64,000 bases of DNA, taken from NCBI RefSeq assembly GCF_039523175.1, contig NZ_BAAAEU010000010.1:248001-312000 (forward strand). The letters run 5' to 3'. A model generated the notes under the pieces. The model saw nothing but the letters and a program-made list of their open reading frames with translations, was not told where the DNA came from and ran no database searches. The position numbers were made by a program, and so were the translations under genes. The stretch is from Dokdonella_A soli (lineage in GTDB: Bacteria > Pseudomonadota > Gammaproteobacteria > Xanthomonadales > Rhodanobacteraceae). Of the stretch, positions 42,762 to 51,762 are shown in pieces. Positions within the stretch are counted from its first letter, which is position 1. Every line of letters starts with the position of its first letter.

Positions 42762-43742
42762 TCAGCTCGCCGCCAGTGTCCGCTTCACCGCAGCGACGAT
42801 GCGCTCGACGCTCGGCAGGTATTTCATCTCGAGCCGGTACAGCGGGATATGGGTGTCGTAACCGGTCACGCGCTCGACCGGCGCGAGCAGGTCGTAGAGC
42901 GCCTCGTCGGCGAGCCGCGCAGCGATTTCGGCACCGAAGCCCGCCGTGCGCGGGGCCTCGTGCACGATCACGCAGCGGCCGGTCTTCCTGACGGATTCAT
43001 GGATCGTGTCGAAGTCGAGCGGCGTCAGCGTCGCTACGTCGATGACCTCGGCGCTGATGCCCTGTTCGGCGAGCGCGTCGGCGGCTTCCAGCGTTTCCTT
43101 GACCTGTGCGCCCCAGGTCACCAAGGTCACGTCGCTGCCATCGCGCAGCACGAAGCAGACATCGAGCGGCAGCGCCTCGCCGTCGTCGGCGACCTCTTCC
43201 TTGTACTGGCGATAGATGCGCTTCGGTTCGAAGAACATCACCGGGTCCGGATCGCGGATCGCAGCCAGCAGCAGGCCGTAGGCGCGACCGGGCGAGGACG
43301 GCAACACGACTCTCAAGCCGGGAATGTTCGTGAACAGGTGTTCGTTCGCCTCGGAATGATGCTCCGGTGCGCGGATGCCGCCGCCCCAAGGCGCGCGGAA
43401 CACGGCCGGGCAGCTCATGCGTCCGCGCGTGCGTGTGCGCAAGCGCGCGGCGTGGCACGCGATGTGCTCCATCATCGGGTAGATGAAGCCTTCGAACTGC
43501 GCCTCGGCGACCGGCCTCATGCCCTGGGCCGCGAGGCCGACCGTGAGGCCGGCGATCGTCGTCTCGTCGAGGGGCGTGTCGATCACGCGCTCGGCGCCGA
43601 ACTTCTCCTGCAGGCCCTGCGTCGCGCGGAATACGCCGCCGTTGACGCCGACGTCCTCGCCGAGCACGACCACGCTCGGGTCGTGCTTCATTTCGTACGC
43701 GAGCGCCTGGGTGACAGCTTCGATAAGGGTGATTTGTGCCAT
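42762..43742 (-). CDS. bkdA2: Branched-chain 2-oxoacid dehydrogenase E1 beta subunit
   Basis: A 326-residue transketolase-like subunit. Markers are QITLIEAVTQALAYEM, VVVLGEDVGVNGGVFRATQGL (in parts), RVIDTPLDETTIAGLTVGLA, and the C-terminal EVIDVATLTPLDFDTIHESV and IVHEAPRTAGFGAEIAARL. It pairs with E1 alpha to decarboxylate 2-oxoacids of Val, Leu and Ile. I start at ATG 43742 (MAQITLIE), after AAAGGTAAC. A palindromic repeat (43752-43808) lies in the gap to the E1-alpha gene. Confidence 0.93.
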   Translation of the reverse strand: MAQITLIEAVTQALAYEMKHDPSVVVLGEDVGVNGGVFRATQGLQEKFGAERVIDTPLDETTIAGLTVGLAAQGMRPVAEAQFEGFIYPMMEHIACHAARLRTRTRGRMSCPAVFRAPWGGGIRAPEHHSEANEHLFTNIPGLRVVLPSSPGRAYGLLLAAIRDPDPVMFFEPKRIYRQYKEEVADDGEALPLDVCFVLRDGSDVTLVTWGAQVKETLEAADALAEQGISAEVIDVATLTPLDFDTIHESVRKTGRCVIVHEAPRTAGFGAEIAARLADEALYDLLAPVERVTGYDTHIPLYRLEMKYLPSVERIVAAVKRTLAAS

Positions 43743-43751
43743 GGAAGTTAC

Positions 43752-43808
43752 CTTTGCGATCATCCTTGATCGCGAGGATCAAGAAGCGGCCATCCATGGC
43801 CGCACTGT
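43752..43808. repeat. GCGATC/GCGGCC hairpin element, copy 1
   Basis: TTTGCGATCATCCTTGATCGCG, then about 10 bases, then GCGGCCATCCATGGCCGCACT. Each part folds to a hairpin with an ATCC or CATCC loop. It matches 49192-49243 almost base for base. It lies between the E1-alpha stop and the E1-beta start. Confidence 0.75.
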
Positions 43809-43848
43809 TCATGAAAAGCCTCCCGCGTGCGGGGGACGACGAAAGAAT

Positions 43849-44925
43849 TCAATGGTGTTGATCGGCGGCGATCGCGGCGGCGCGTTGCGATGCGAGATCC
43901 GCCGGCACTTCCGCGAACGTGTAGTCGAAGATCGCCTCGACTGGCTGCGATTTCGTCTCGAGGTACGCGTTGACCTCGGCATCGACCCTGGTCGCGCAGT
44001 CGGTTTTCCAGTCCTCTTCCTCTTTCTCGGTCCACGCGTTCAGCGACATCAGATAGGTCTTCATGCGCTTCATCGGTTCGCGCTGCCACGCGGCCTTGAC
44101 CTCGTCGTCCGGACGGTAGCGACGCGCGTCGTCGGCGGTGGTGTGGTCGGAGAGGCGATAGGTGACCGCCTCGATGACCATGCCGCCATGGCCGTGGCGC
44201 GCGCGCTTGATCGCGTGGTCCATCGCGGCGCGCATCGCGATCAGGTCGTTGCCGTCGACCTGCAGGCATTCGAGGCCCGCCGCGATGCCTTTCTGCGCCA
44301 GCGTCTTCGCGCCGGTCTGCGCGCTGCGCGGTACCGAGATCGCCCACTGGTTGTTGACGATCACCGCGATCAGCGGCAGCTGCATGGCGCCGGCGACGTT
44401 GATCGCGCCATAGAAATCCGCCTTCGACGAGCCGCCATCGCCGACCACGGTGACCGCGACTCTTGGTTCCTTGCGCACCTTGAATGCGAGCGCGGAACCG
44501 GCTGCGTGCAGGCACTGCGTCGCGATCGGCACGCACCAGGCGAAATCGTGCGCGGGGCCGGAAAAATTGTTGCCGCGCTCGTCGCCGCCCCAATACAGCA
44601 ATACTTCGCGCGGCTTCACGCCGCGGTAGAACTGCGCGCCGTACTCGCGATACATCGGCGCGAACACGTCGTCTTCCTGCATCGCGCTGCCGATCGCGAC
44701 GTGTGCGGCCTCATGGCCGAGGCAGGAGGCGTAGGTGCCGAGCTTGCCGGTGCGCTGCAGCGCTACGGCCTTGGCATCGAACACGCGCACGTAAAGCATC
44801 AGCTTGTACAGCTCGACGAGCTGGCGGATGTCGCGCGCGATTGCGGGCAGGTCGTCGCGGACGAGCTTGCCATCCGCGTCGAGGTATTGCAGGTATTCGA
44901 TTTCGAAAGTGGCAGCGATGGACAC
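43849..44925 (-). CDS. bkdA1: Branched-chain 2-oxoacid dehydrogenase E1 alpha subunit
   Basis: A 358-residue TPP-dependent subunit. The thiamine diphosphate site is GDGGSSKADFYGAINVAGAM with VIVNNQWAISVPRS after it. The N-terminal half has KLMLYVRVFDAKAVALQRTGKLGTY and EAAHVAIGSAMQEDDVFAPMYREYGAQFYRG. The phosphorylation-loop-like region is YRLSDHTTADDARRYR. It is first in the bkd run. The upstream ATG at 44925 has no obvious promoter other than the 261-base gap to the DUF11 gene. Confidence 0.93.
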   Translation of the reverse strand: MSIAATFEIEYLQYLDADGKLVRDDLPAIARDIRQLVELYKLMLYVRVFDAKAVALQRTGKLGTYASCLGHEAAHVAIGSAMQEDDVFAPMYREYGAQFYRGVKPREVLLYWGGDERGNNFSGPAHDFAWCVPIATQCLHAAGSALAFKVRKEPRVAVTVVGDGGSSKADFYGAINVAGAMQLPLIAVIVNNQWAISVPRSAQTGAKTLAQKGIAAGLECLQVDGNDLIAMRAAMDHAIKRARHGHGGMVIEAVTYRLSDHTTADDARRYRPDDEVKAAWQREPMKRMKTYLMSLNAWTEKEEEDWKTDCATRVDAEVNAYLETKSQPVEAIFDYTFAEVPADLASQRAAAIAADQHH

Positions 44926-45186
44926 GTGAAACCTCTACTGCGGTAACGGGCTGCGGCTGCCGCACGCGCGGAAAGCCGCCGGAATGGGCTGGGCGTCGGT
45001 TATCGCGGGCTGACAGGCGCGCAGATCCGGCGCGGCAGCGGGAACACCCGCCGGGGAGACGATTTAGATAGCAAAGTCCGCACCAGCGAAGCAAGGCGTG
45101 CCGCACCATCCCTATCCGGACATCCTCGCACGGTTGGCGCACCGTTCGCGCAGCCGCGGTTGCCGTCGCGGCCGCGCGATGACGGT

Positions 45187-45699
45187 TCAATCTACATTGA
45201 ACGACTGCAAGTCAACCGGCGCGGTCGTGCTGACGGTGGCCGAGTTGTTGCCGGGCGTCGAGTCGTTGAGCGCGCTGATGGTCACGGTGTTGCTCAGCAT
45301 CGTGCCGGCGGGCGTTCCAGGGGCCACGGTGACGACCAGGGTGAAACTCGGTGTGGTCCCAAGCGTGAATGTAGGGATGCTGCAATGCACGGGGCCCGTG
45401 GATCCGACAGCGGGCGTCGTGCAAGTCCAGCCGGAGGCGATGCCAAGCGAGGTGAAGGTGACGCCCGCCGGCAGGGGATCATCGATGGCGAGATTGAATC
45501 CGTTATCGGGGCCGTTGTCGACGGGCTTGATGGTGTAGGTGAGCTGGGCGCCTGCGGCCACCGGGTTCGGTGAGCCGGTCATCGTCACCGTGATATCGGT
45601 CGGGACGAAGCCGGCATCGGCGCGGTTCGCGCCGACTGCGCCAAGCAGCGCCAACAAACCGGTGGCGGCGAACGTGCGGGTACGGCGGGTATTCTTCAT
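45187..45699 (-). CDS. Secreted DUF11-domain protein
   Basis: A 170-residue exported beta-sandwich protein. The signal peptide is RTFAATGLLALLGAVGANRADA. The body reads DITVTMTGSPNPVAAGAQLTYTIKPVDNGPD, then DPLPAGVTFTSLGIASGWTC and ends NTVTISALNDSTPGNNSATVSTT (each in part), the DUF11/conserved-repeat pattern found once here. AGGAG lies six bases before the ATG at 45699. Probably cell-surface or extracellular; no enzymatic part. It is unconnected to the bkd genes. Confidence 0.8.
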   Translation of the reverse strand: MKNTRRTRTFAATGLLALLGAVGANRADAGFVPTDITVTMTGSPNPVAAGAQLTYTIKPVDNGPDNGFNLAIDDPLPAGVTFTSLGIASGWTCTTPAVGSTGPVHCSIPTFTLGTTPSFTLVVTVAPGTPAGTMLSNTVTISALNDSTPGNNSATVSTTAPVDLQSFNVD

Positions 45700-46061
45700 G
45701 CGTTGCTCCTGGGAATGGAATAGCGGTGCTGTCATGGTGCCAGGGGCGGATTGTGCCCGATCGCAGCGGATTTCGAGCGCCCCGTACTGATTCGCAGACC
45801 GGGCATCCTGCCGCCGTTGACTCGCCGCATCCTGCGGCTCGGCCTTGCCGTTCGCATCCGCTCCTGCGAACGCGGTGCAAACAAACGGTCGCGGCGGAAC
45901 CGCGCCACCCTTTGTCGCGCCAGGCACTTGAGTGCCGGTCGCGGCGGCGCACCCGGGTGCTGGAGCGGTCTTTTGAACCGGCTCAACCTGCCGTGCACGC
46001 CGCTGTCGGCTAAGCTTGACCCTTTCGACTCCATGGGATCGCCGCGTTTGCGGCCCACAGC
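45700..46061. other. Divergent promoter region, no gene seen
   Basis: This 362-base gap lies between the starts of the DUF11 gene and tryptophan 2,3-dioxygenase. It contains only the AGGAG site of the former. I see no clear sigma-70 hexamers, hairpin or small ORF. Confidence 0.5.
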
Positions 46062-46922
46062 ATGACTTCCGAGACCAACAAGCGCGATCTCGAGCCCGGC
46101 ATCGAACTGGACCTGCGCGAGCGCACGACGTATGGCGGCTACCTGCAGCTGCCGACCCTGCTGTCGGCGCAGAAGCCGCTCAGCGATCCGCCGCATCACG
46201 ACGAGATGCTGTTCATCGTCCAGCACCAGGTCGCCGAGTTGTGGATGAAGCTGATGATCCACGAACTGCGCGCGGCGATCACCCGCCTGTGCGAGGACGA
46301 CGTCGACACGACCTTGAAGATCCTCGCGCGCGTGAAGCAGGTGCAGCAGCAGCTGTTCGCGCAATGGGGCGTGCTGGCGACGCTGACGCCGTCGGAGTAC
46401 CTCGAGTTCCGCGACGTGCTCGGTCCGGCTTCGGGCTTCCAGTCGCAGCAGTACCGCACGATCGAGTTCATGCTCGGCAACAAGAACGCGGACATGCTCA
46501 AGGTCTTCGCACATGACCCGGCTGGACAGGCGGAACTGAAGCGCGTACTCGATGCGCCGAGCCTGTACGACGAATTCCTGCGCTACCTCGCGCGCCGTGG
46601 CCATGCGGTGCCGGCCGCCTGTCTCGAACGCGACTTCACGCAGCCGCACGAACGCGTCGCTGAACTCGTGCCGGTGTTCAAGCGCATCTACGAGAACGCG
46701 CGCGGGTTCTGGCCGGAATATCACTTGTGCGAGCAGCTGGTCGACATCGAGGAGAGTTTCCAGCTCTGGCGTTTCCGCCACATGAAGACGGTCGAGCGCA
46801 TCATCGGCTATCGCCGCGGCACCGGAGGCTCCTCCGGCGTCGCGTTCCTGAAGAAGGCGCTGGACCTGACGTTCTTTCCCGAGTTGCTGGAAGTGCGCAC
46901 GGTGATCGGCGCGCCGGCGTAG
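46062..46922 (+). CDS. kynA: Tryptophan 2,3-dioxygenase
   Basis: A 286-residue heme dioxygenase opening the indole ring of tryptophan to N-formylkynurenine. Markers are TYGGYLQLPTLLSAQKPLSD, HHDEMLFIVQHQVAELWMKL (in parts), LTPSEYLEFRDVLGPASGFQS and the C-terminal RIIGYRRGTGGSSGVAFLKKAL (in parts). The heme-ligand histidine lies in the RFRHMKTVERIIG segment. No formamidase or kynureninase is in the window, so only the first step is present here. Confidence 0.95.
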   Translation: MTSETNKRDLEPGIELDLRERTTYGGYLQLPTLLSAQKPLSDPPHHDEMLFIVQHQVAELWMKLMIHELRAAITRLCEDDVDTTLKILARVKQVQQQLFAQWGVLATLTPSEYLEFRDVLGPASGFQSQQYRTIEFMLGNKNADMLKVFAHDPAGQAELKRVLDAPSLYDEFLRYLARRGHAVPAACLERDFTQPHERVAELVPVFKRIYENARGFWPEYHLCEQLVDIEESFQLWRFRHMKTVERIIGYRRGTGGSSGVAFLKKALDLTFFPELLEVRTVIGAPA

Positions 46923-47072
46923 CGCGGCGGAGGCGCACCGCCGAATGCGGCGGCGCATCACGTCCGGCGTTTGACTCGCCGCGATCCAGCGGTTACACGT
47001 GCGGATCACGTTCGTTGTGCGTTATCGCGCCGGACGCTTCTTGGTGACCGAAATCAAAAGGGGAGATACCGC

Positions 47073-48581
47073 ATGAGCGGTCCGGCCAACTCGTCCGCCA
47101 CCGGCGACGCGCCTCCACAGTTTCCGACCCGCCTCGGCCATCCGAAGCCGCTGTGGATGCTGTTCATGACCGAGTTCTGGGAACGCTTTGCGTTCTACGG
47201 GATCCGCTGGGCGCTGGTGCTGTACATGGTCGCGCAGTTCCACGCCGGTAGCGCCGCCGGCGAGGCGCCGTCGAACCGGATCTACGGCGCCTATCTCGCG
47301 CTGGTCTACGCAGCGTCGATCGCCGGCGGATACATCGCCGACCGCGTCCTCGGCTATCAGCGCTCGATCCTGCTCGGCGCCGTGATCATGGCGGCTGGCC
47401 TGTTCATGATCGCGTGGCCGGATGAATTGATCTTCAAGATCGGGCTCGCGACGATCATCTGCGGCAACGGACTGTTCAAACCGAACATCTCGACGATGGT
47501 CGGCAAGCTCTACGGCGTAGACGACACGCGTCGTGACGCCGGCTTCACGATCTTCTACATGGGCATCAACTCCGGCGCCTTCGTCGCGCCGATCCTGACC
47601 GGCGTCCTCGCCGACAGCGTATTCGGCAGCCAGGCGATGCCCGCCTACAATGTCGTCTTCATCGCCTCCGGCGTCGGCATGCTGCTGAGCCTGGTCTGGT
47701 TCTGGTTCGGTCGCCGCGAGCTGGGCAGCATCGGGCGCCCGCCCGCGGCCAGCCCGGACAAACGTAACGTGCTGTATGTGCTGTTCGGCGCTTTGCTCGC
47801 CATTCCAGGCGTCTACATGCTGCTCGCGATGGGTGCGACCGCGTTGGCGTGGATACTCGGCATCCTGTTCATCGGCCTGTGCGCGCTGCTGCTCGTCGAA
47901 GGTATCCGCGAAGGCGCCGTGCAACGCGACAAGGTGATCGCGATGCTGATCATCTTCGCGTTCAACGTGCTGTTCTGGATGTTCTTCGAACAGGCCGGCA
48001 GCTCCTTCACCTTCCTCGCCGACAAGATCGTGAATCGTCAGTTCGGCGACTGGACCTTCCCGAATGCCTGGTTCCAGTCGGTCAACTCGCTCGCGATCAT
48101 TGGCCTGGCGCCGCTGATCGCGGTGATCTGGGTCTGGATGGGGCGGCGCAACGCCGAGCCGTCGATTCCGCGCAAGTTCGGTCTGGGCCTGTTCTTCAAC
48201 GGACTCGCGTTCCTGCTGTTGATGTTCGCGCTGTCGAAGCTGGTCAGCGATACCGGCAAGATCCCGTTCTGGACCCTGTTCATGGTCTACGTGATCCAGT
48301 CGGTCGGCGAGCTGTGCCTGTCGCCGATCGGCCTGTCGATGGTGACCAAGCTCGCGCCGGTGCGGCTGGTCGGCTTCGGTATGGGCGGCTGGTTCCTGTC
48401 GACCGGCATCGGCAACAACCTGTCCGGCATCTTCGCCGGCATCGTCAGCGGCGAGAGCGGCATGACCACGGCTTCGGCACTGAGCGGCTACACCTTCGGT
48501 TTCTGGGCGCTGGTCGGCGCGGGAGTGTTCCTGTTCCTGATCGGGCCGCTGATCAACAAGCTGATGCACGGCGTGCGGTAA
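47073..48581 (+). CDS. POT-family proton-dependent oligopeptide transporter
   Basis: A 502-residue MFS transporter with 12-14 spans. The proton-coupling motif ExxER is in TEFWERFAFYGIRWALVLYMV. Next comes GGYIADRVLGYQRSILLGA, then GNGLFKPNISTMVGKLY and the PTR2 hallmark FTIFYMGINSGAFVAPI. It takes up di- and tripeptides. Start is ATG 47073 after GGGGAG. It lies between tryptophan dioxygenase and the tyrosine genes, so it may supply peptides for amino-acid catabolism. Confidence 0.93.
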   Translation: MSGPANSSATGDAPPQFPTRLGHPKPLWMLFMTEFWERFAFYGIRWALVLYMVAQFHAGSAAGEAPSNRIYGAYLALVYAASIAGGYIADRVLGYQRSILLGAVIMAAGLFMIAWPDELIFKIGLATIICGNGLFKPNISTMVGKLYGVDDTRRDAGFTIFYMGINSGAFVAPILTGVLADSVFGSQAMPAYNVVFIASGVGMLLSLVWFWFGRRELGSIGRPPAASPDKRNVLYVLFGALLAIPGVYMLLAMGATALAWILGILFIGLCALLLVEGIREGAVQRDKVIAMLIIFAFNVLFWMFFEQAGSSFTFLADKIVNRQFGDWTFPNAWFQSVNSLAIIGLAPLIAVIWVWMGRRNAEPSIPRKFGLGLFFNGLAFLLLMFALSKLVSDTGKIPFWTLFMVYVIQSVGELCLSPIGLSMVTKLAPVRLVGFGMGGWFLSTGIGNNLSGIFAGIVSGESGMTTASALSGYTFGFWALVGAGVFLFLIGPLINKLMHGVR

Positions 48582-48604
48582 AGCGGAGGGAGACGGGAGT
48601 CTCC

Positions 48605-49045
48605 CTATACCGGAGCGAGCTTGTCGAGGATGCGCACGAGCGCGCGGCGATCGTCCGCGTCGAGCTGACCGAGCAGCGTGCGCTCGTGTTCGCGTGCGAG
48701 CGGTGCGACGGTGTCATGGATCTTCCAGCCCGCAGCCGTGAGGCGCAGCACCGAGCGACGTTTGTCGCCGTCGTGCGCGCGCCGTACGACACGCTTCGCC
48801 GCGACCAGGCCCGCGAGCGCGCGGCTGACCGCCACCTTGTCCATCTCGGTATAGCCGGCGACCTCGCTGGCGGAGATGCCATCGCCGTCGAAGCGCGCAA
48901 GCACGGCCATCACGCGCCATTCGGTCATCGAGAGGTCGAAACGGTCCTGGTATTCGCGCGCGATCGCCTGGCTGACCCGGTTCGACAGGATCGACAGCCG
49001 GTACGGCAGGAAGCGTTCGAGTTCGAGCGGGGTGCGATCGGCCAT
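48605..49045 (-). CDS. MarR-family transcriptional regulator
   Basis: A 146-residue winged-helix regulator. The HTH lies in FDLSMTEWRVMAVLARFDGDGISASEVAGYTEMDKVAVSRALAGLV (in parts), followed by the beta-wing VRRAHDGDKRRSVLRLTAAG and a dimer helix ERTLLGQLDADDRRALVRIL. It is divergent from hpd, hmgA, fahA and maiA, so it probably represses tyrosine degradation. A ligand such as homogentisate is conceivable but not shown. Confidence 0.92.
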   Translation of the reverse strand: MADRTPLELERFLPYRLSILSNRVSQAIAREYQDRFDLSMTEWRVMAVLARFDGDGISASEVAGYTEMDKVAVSRALAGLVAAKRVVRRAHDGDKRRSVLRLTAAGWKIHDTVAPLAREHERTLLGQLDADDRRALVRILDKLAPV

Positions 49046-49060
49046 GCGGCGGTCTACCTT

Positions 49061-49080
49061 GCAACTGGTTTCAACTGTAA
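49061..49080. promoter_or_regulatory. Putative MarR operator
   Basis: GCAACTGGTTTCAACTGTAA contains CAACTG twice with a four-base spacer, 16 bases upstream of the MarR gene start. Half-sites of this size and spacing fit a MarR dimer. It is a single occurrence without a second site in the window. Confidence 0.35.
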
Positions 49081-49091
49081 CAATAATCTAT

Positions 49092-49240
49092 GCGATCGTC
49101 CCTGATCGCGAAAGTCAGGAGAGGTCGCAGCAGCTTTTGCGATCATCCACGATCGCGACCAAAAGAAGCGGCCATCCTTGAGGTTTGTTTTTGCGATCAT
49201 CCGTGATCGCGTGAATCAAAAAGCGGCCATCCATGGCCGC
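49092..49240. repeat. Tandem array of GCGATC/GCGGCC hairpins, upstream of hpd
   Basis: Three copies of GCGATC-nnCC-GATCGC at 49092, 49139 and 49193, about 47-54 bases apart. The second and third are each followed by a GCGGCCATCC part, complete with GCGGCCATCCATGGCCGC in the last. The final unit matches 43752-43808 closely. The array fills most of the 241-base gap between the MarR gene and hpd. Confidence 0.8.
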
Positions 49241-49286
49241 ACTTCTCACCAGAAGCACACATCACGTAACCCAGTCGGAGTCTGCC

Positions 49287-50381
49287 ATGAACGCCCAGCC
49301 CAACCTCGGTATGCAGGTCACCACGTTCGAGAACCCGATGGGTATTGATGGCTTCGAGTTCGTCGAGTTCGCCGCGCCGGCGGGCCGCGCCGCCGAGCTG
49401 CACGCGCTGTTCCGGCGCATGGGCTTTTCCGCGGTGCTCAAGCACAGGACGCGGCCGATCACGGTGTATCGCCAGAACGGCGTGAACTTCCTCGTCAACG
49501 AGGATCCGGACTCGTTCGCGGCCGATTTCGCGAACGCGCACGGCCCTTGCGCCTGCGGTTTCGCGATCCGCTTCAGGAAGCCCGCGGCCGAGGTGCTGAA
49601 GGCTGTGCTCGGAAACGGCGGCGAAGCGATCACGCACAAGATCGACAGCAAGGCCGTGAACGCGCCGGTCGTGAAGGGTATCGGCGACTGCATGCTGTAC
49701 CTCGTCGATCGCTATGGCAATGCCGGCAGCATCTATGACGGCGACTATGCGCCGATCGAGGGCGTCGAGCAGAATCCGCCGGGATTCGGCCTGACCTTCA
49801 TCGACCACCTCACGCACAACCTCTACTTCGGCAACATGCAGAAGTGGTCGGACTACTACGAGCGGCTGTTCAACTTCCGCGAGATCCGCTACTTCGACAT
49901 CAAGGGCGCCAAGACCGGCCTGGTCTCCAAGGCGATGACCGCGCCGGACGGCATCGTGCGCATCCCGCTCAACGAATCCTCCGATCCTAGGTCGCAGATC
50001 AACGAATACCTTGATGCGTACCATGGCGAAGGCATCCAGCACATCGCCTGCTTCACCGACGACATCTACACGACGGTGGAGAAGATGCGCGCCGCCGGCG
50101 TCGAATTCCTCGACACGCCCGACACCTATTTCGAGGTGATCGACATCCGCGTGCCGAACCATGGCGAGGACGTGCCGCGCCTGGCTAGAAACAAGATCCT
50201 GATCGACGCCGACAAGGAGACCAAGCAGCGCAAGCTGCTGCAGATCTTCACGCAGAACGCGGTCGGCCCGATCTTCTTCGAGATCATCCAGCGCAAGGGC
50301 AACGAGGGCTTCGGCGAGGGTAACTTCCAAGCGCTGTTCGAGTCGATCGAGCGTGATCAAATGAAGCGCGGCGTGCTCTGA
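49287..50381 (+). CDS. hpd: 4-hydroxyphenylpyruvate dioxygenase
   Basis: A 364-residue Fe(II) dioxygenase converting 4-hydroxyphenylpyruvate to homogentisate. Iron ligands are His in FIDHLTHNLYFGNM, His in GIQHIACFTDDIY and Glu in GPIFFEIIQRKGNEGFGEGNF (in part). The N-terminal VOC half begins NPMGIDGFEFVEFAAP. GAG lies before the ATG at 49287. First gene of the tyrosine-degradation run, 241 bases from the MarR regulator. Confidence 0.96.
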   Translation: MNAQPNLGMQVTTFENPMGIDGFEFVEFAAPAGRAAELHALFRRMGFSAVLKHRTRPITVYRQNGVNFLVNEDPDSFAADFANAHGPCACGFAIRFRKPAAEVLKAVLGNGGEAITHKIDSKAVNAPVVKGIGDCMLYLVDRYGNAGSIYDGDYAPIEGVEQNPPGFGLTFIDHLTHNLYFGNMQKWSDYYERLFNFREIRYFDIKGAKTGLVSKAMTAPDGIVRIPLNESSDPRSQINEYLDAYHGEGIQHIACFTDDIYTTVEKMRAAGVEFLDTPDTYFEVIDIRVPNHGEDVPRLARNKILIDADKETKQRKLLQIFTQNAVGPIFFEIIQRKGNEGFGEGNFQALFESIERDQMKRGVL

Positions 50382-50460
50382 TTTCGTAGCGCGGGCCTCG
50401 GCCCACCGCTTCCGGGAAAATCGCTATCGTGGGCGAAGCCCACCTCATGCGGAGCATGCG

Positions 50461-51762
50461 ATGCAATCGAACGGCTACCAATCCGGTTTCGCCAACGAGT
50501 TCGCGACCGAGGCGCTCGCAGGCACGCTGCCCGAAGGCCGCAATTCGCCGCAGCGGGTTGCACATGGCCTGTATGCCGAGCAGTTGTCCGGCACCGCATT
50601 CACCGCTCCGCGCCATGCGAATCGGCGCAGCTGGCTGTATCGCATCCGGCCTGCGGCGATGCACGGTACGTTCGCGCCGTTCGTGCAGCCGAAGTTCCAC
50701 AACGATTTCGGCAGCGCGCCGGTGTCGCCGGACCAGTTGCGCTGGAGCCCATTGCCGCTGCCGGACGCGCCGACCGATTTCGTCGACGGTCTGTTCACGA
50801 TGGCCGGTAACGGTTCTGCCGCCGCGCAGAGCGGCATCGGCATCCACCTGTATGCGGCCAATCGCGACATGCAGGGGCGCTATTTCTACGACGCCGACGG
50901 CGAGCTGCTGATCGTGCCGCAGCAGGGTCGCCTTCACATCGAGACCGAACTTGGCGTGCTCAACATCGAGCCGCAGGAGATCGCGTTGATCCCGCGCGGC
51001 ATCCGTTTCCGCGTCGCGCTGCCGGACGGAGCGTCGCGCGGCTACGTCTGCGAGAACTTCGGCGCGATGCTCAAGCTGCCTGACCTCGGTCCGATCGGCA
51101 GCAATGGCCTTGCCAACCCGCGCGATTTCCTGACGCCGAACGCCGCGTTCGAGGATGTCGACGGCGTGTTCGAGCTGGTCGCGAAGTTCCAGGGACATCT
51201 CTGGCGCGCCGATATCGGTCATTCGCCGCTTGACGTGGTCGGCTGGCACGGCAACTACGCACCGTGCAGGTACGACCTGCGCCGCTTCAACACGATCGGC
51301 TCGATCAGCTACGACCATCCGGACCCGTCGATCTTCCTCGTGCTGCACTCGCCGAGCGACAGCGAAGGCGTCAGCAACATGGACTTCGTGATCTTCCCGC
51401 CGCGCTGGCTGGTCGCACAGGATACGTTCCGCCCGCCGTGGTTCCACCGCAATATCGCGAGCGAGTTCATGGGCCTCGTGCACGGCGCCTACGACGCCAA
51501 GGCCGAAGGCTTCGTGCCGGGCGGCGCTTCGCTGCACAATTCGATGAGCGGCCATGGACCGGATGCGGCGACGTTCGAGAAGGCGTCCGCCGCCGATCTG
51601 AGCCGGGCCGACGTCATCAAGGACACGATGGCCTTCATGTTCGAGTCGCGCGCGGTGCTGCGCCCGACGAAGCAGGCGCTCGACGCCGCGCATCGCCAGC
51701 GCGACTACCAGGCATGCTGGCAGGGCCTTCACAAGAGATTTTCCGTTCCATCCGCAGGATGA
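50461..51762 (+). CDS. hmgA: Homogentisate 1,2-dioxygenase
   Basis: A 433-residue ring-opening dioxygenase producing maleylacetoacetate. Markers are YQSGFANEFATEAL, IRPAAMHGTFAPF, PQEIALIPRGIRFRV, the iron-ligand region RPPWFHRNIASEFMGLVHGAYDAK and GGASLHNSMSGHGPD (His and Glu ligands). Its stop overlaps the start of the next gene (ATGA), so translation is coupled. Confidence 0.96.
   Translation: MQSNGYQSGFANEFATEALAGTLPEGRNSPQRVAHGLYAEQLSGTAFTAPRHANRRSWLYRIRPAAMHGTFAPFVQPKFHNDFGSAPVSPDQLRWSPLPLPDAPTDFVDGLFTMAGNGSAAAQSGIGIHLYAANRDMQGRYFYDADGELLIVPQQGRLHIETELGVLNIEPQEIALIPRGIRFRVALPDGASRGYVCENFGAMLKLPDLGPIGSNGLANPRDFLTPNAAFEDVDGVFELVAKFQGHLWRADIGHSPLDVVGWHGNYAPCRYDLRRFNTIGSISYDHPDPSIFLVLHSPSDSEGVSNMDFVIFPPRWLVAQDTFRPPWFHRNIASEFMGLVHGAYDAKAEGFVPGGASLHNSMSGHGPDAATFEKASAADLSRADVIKDTMAFMFESRAVLRPTKQALDAAHRQRDYQACWQGLHKRFSVPSAG

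Noticed and set aside
45723..47009. 425-codon minus-strand frame over tryptophan dioxygenase
   Set aside because: Antisense to a clearly recognised gene with shadow composition.
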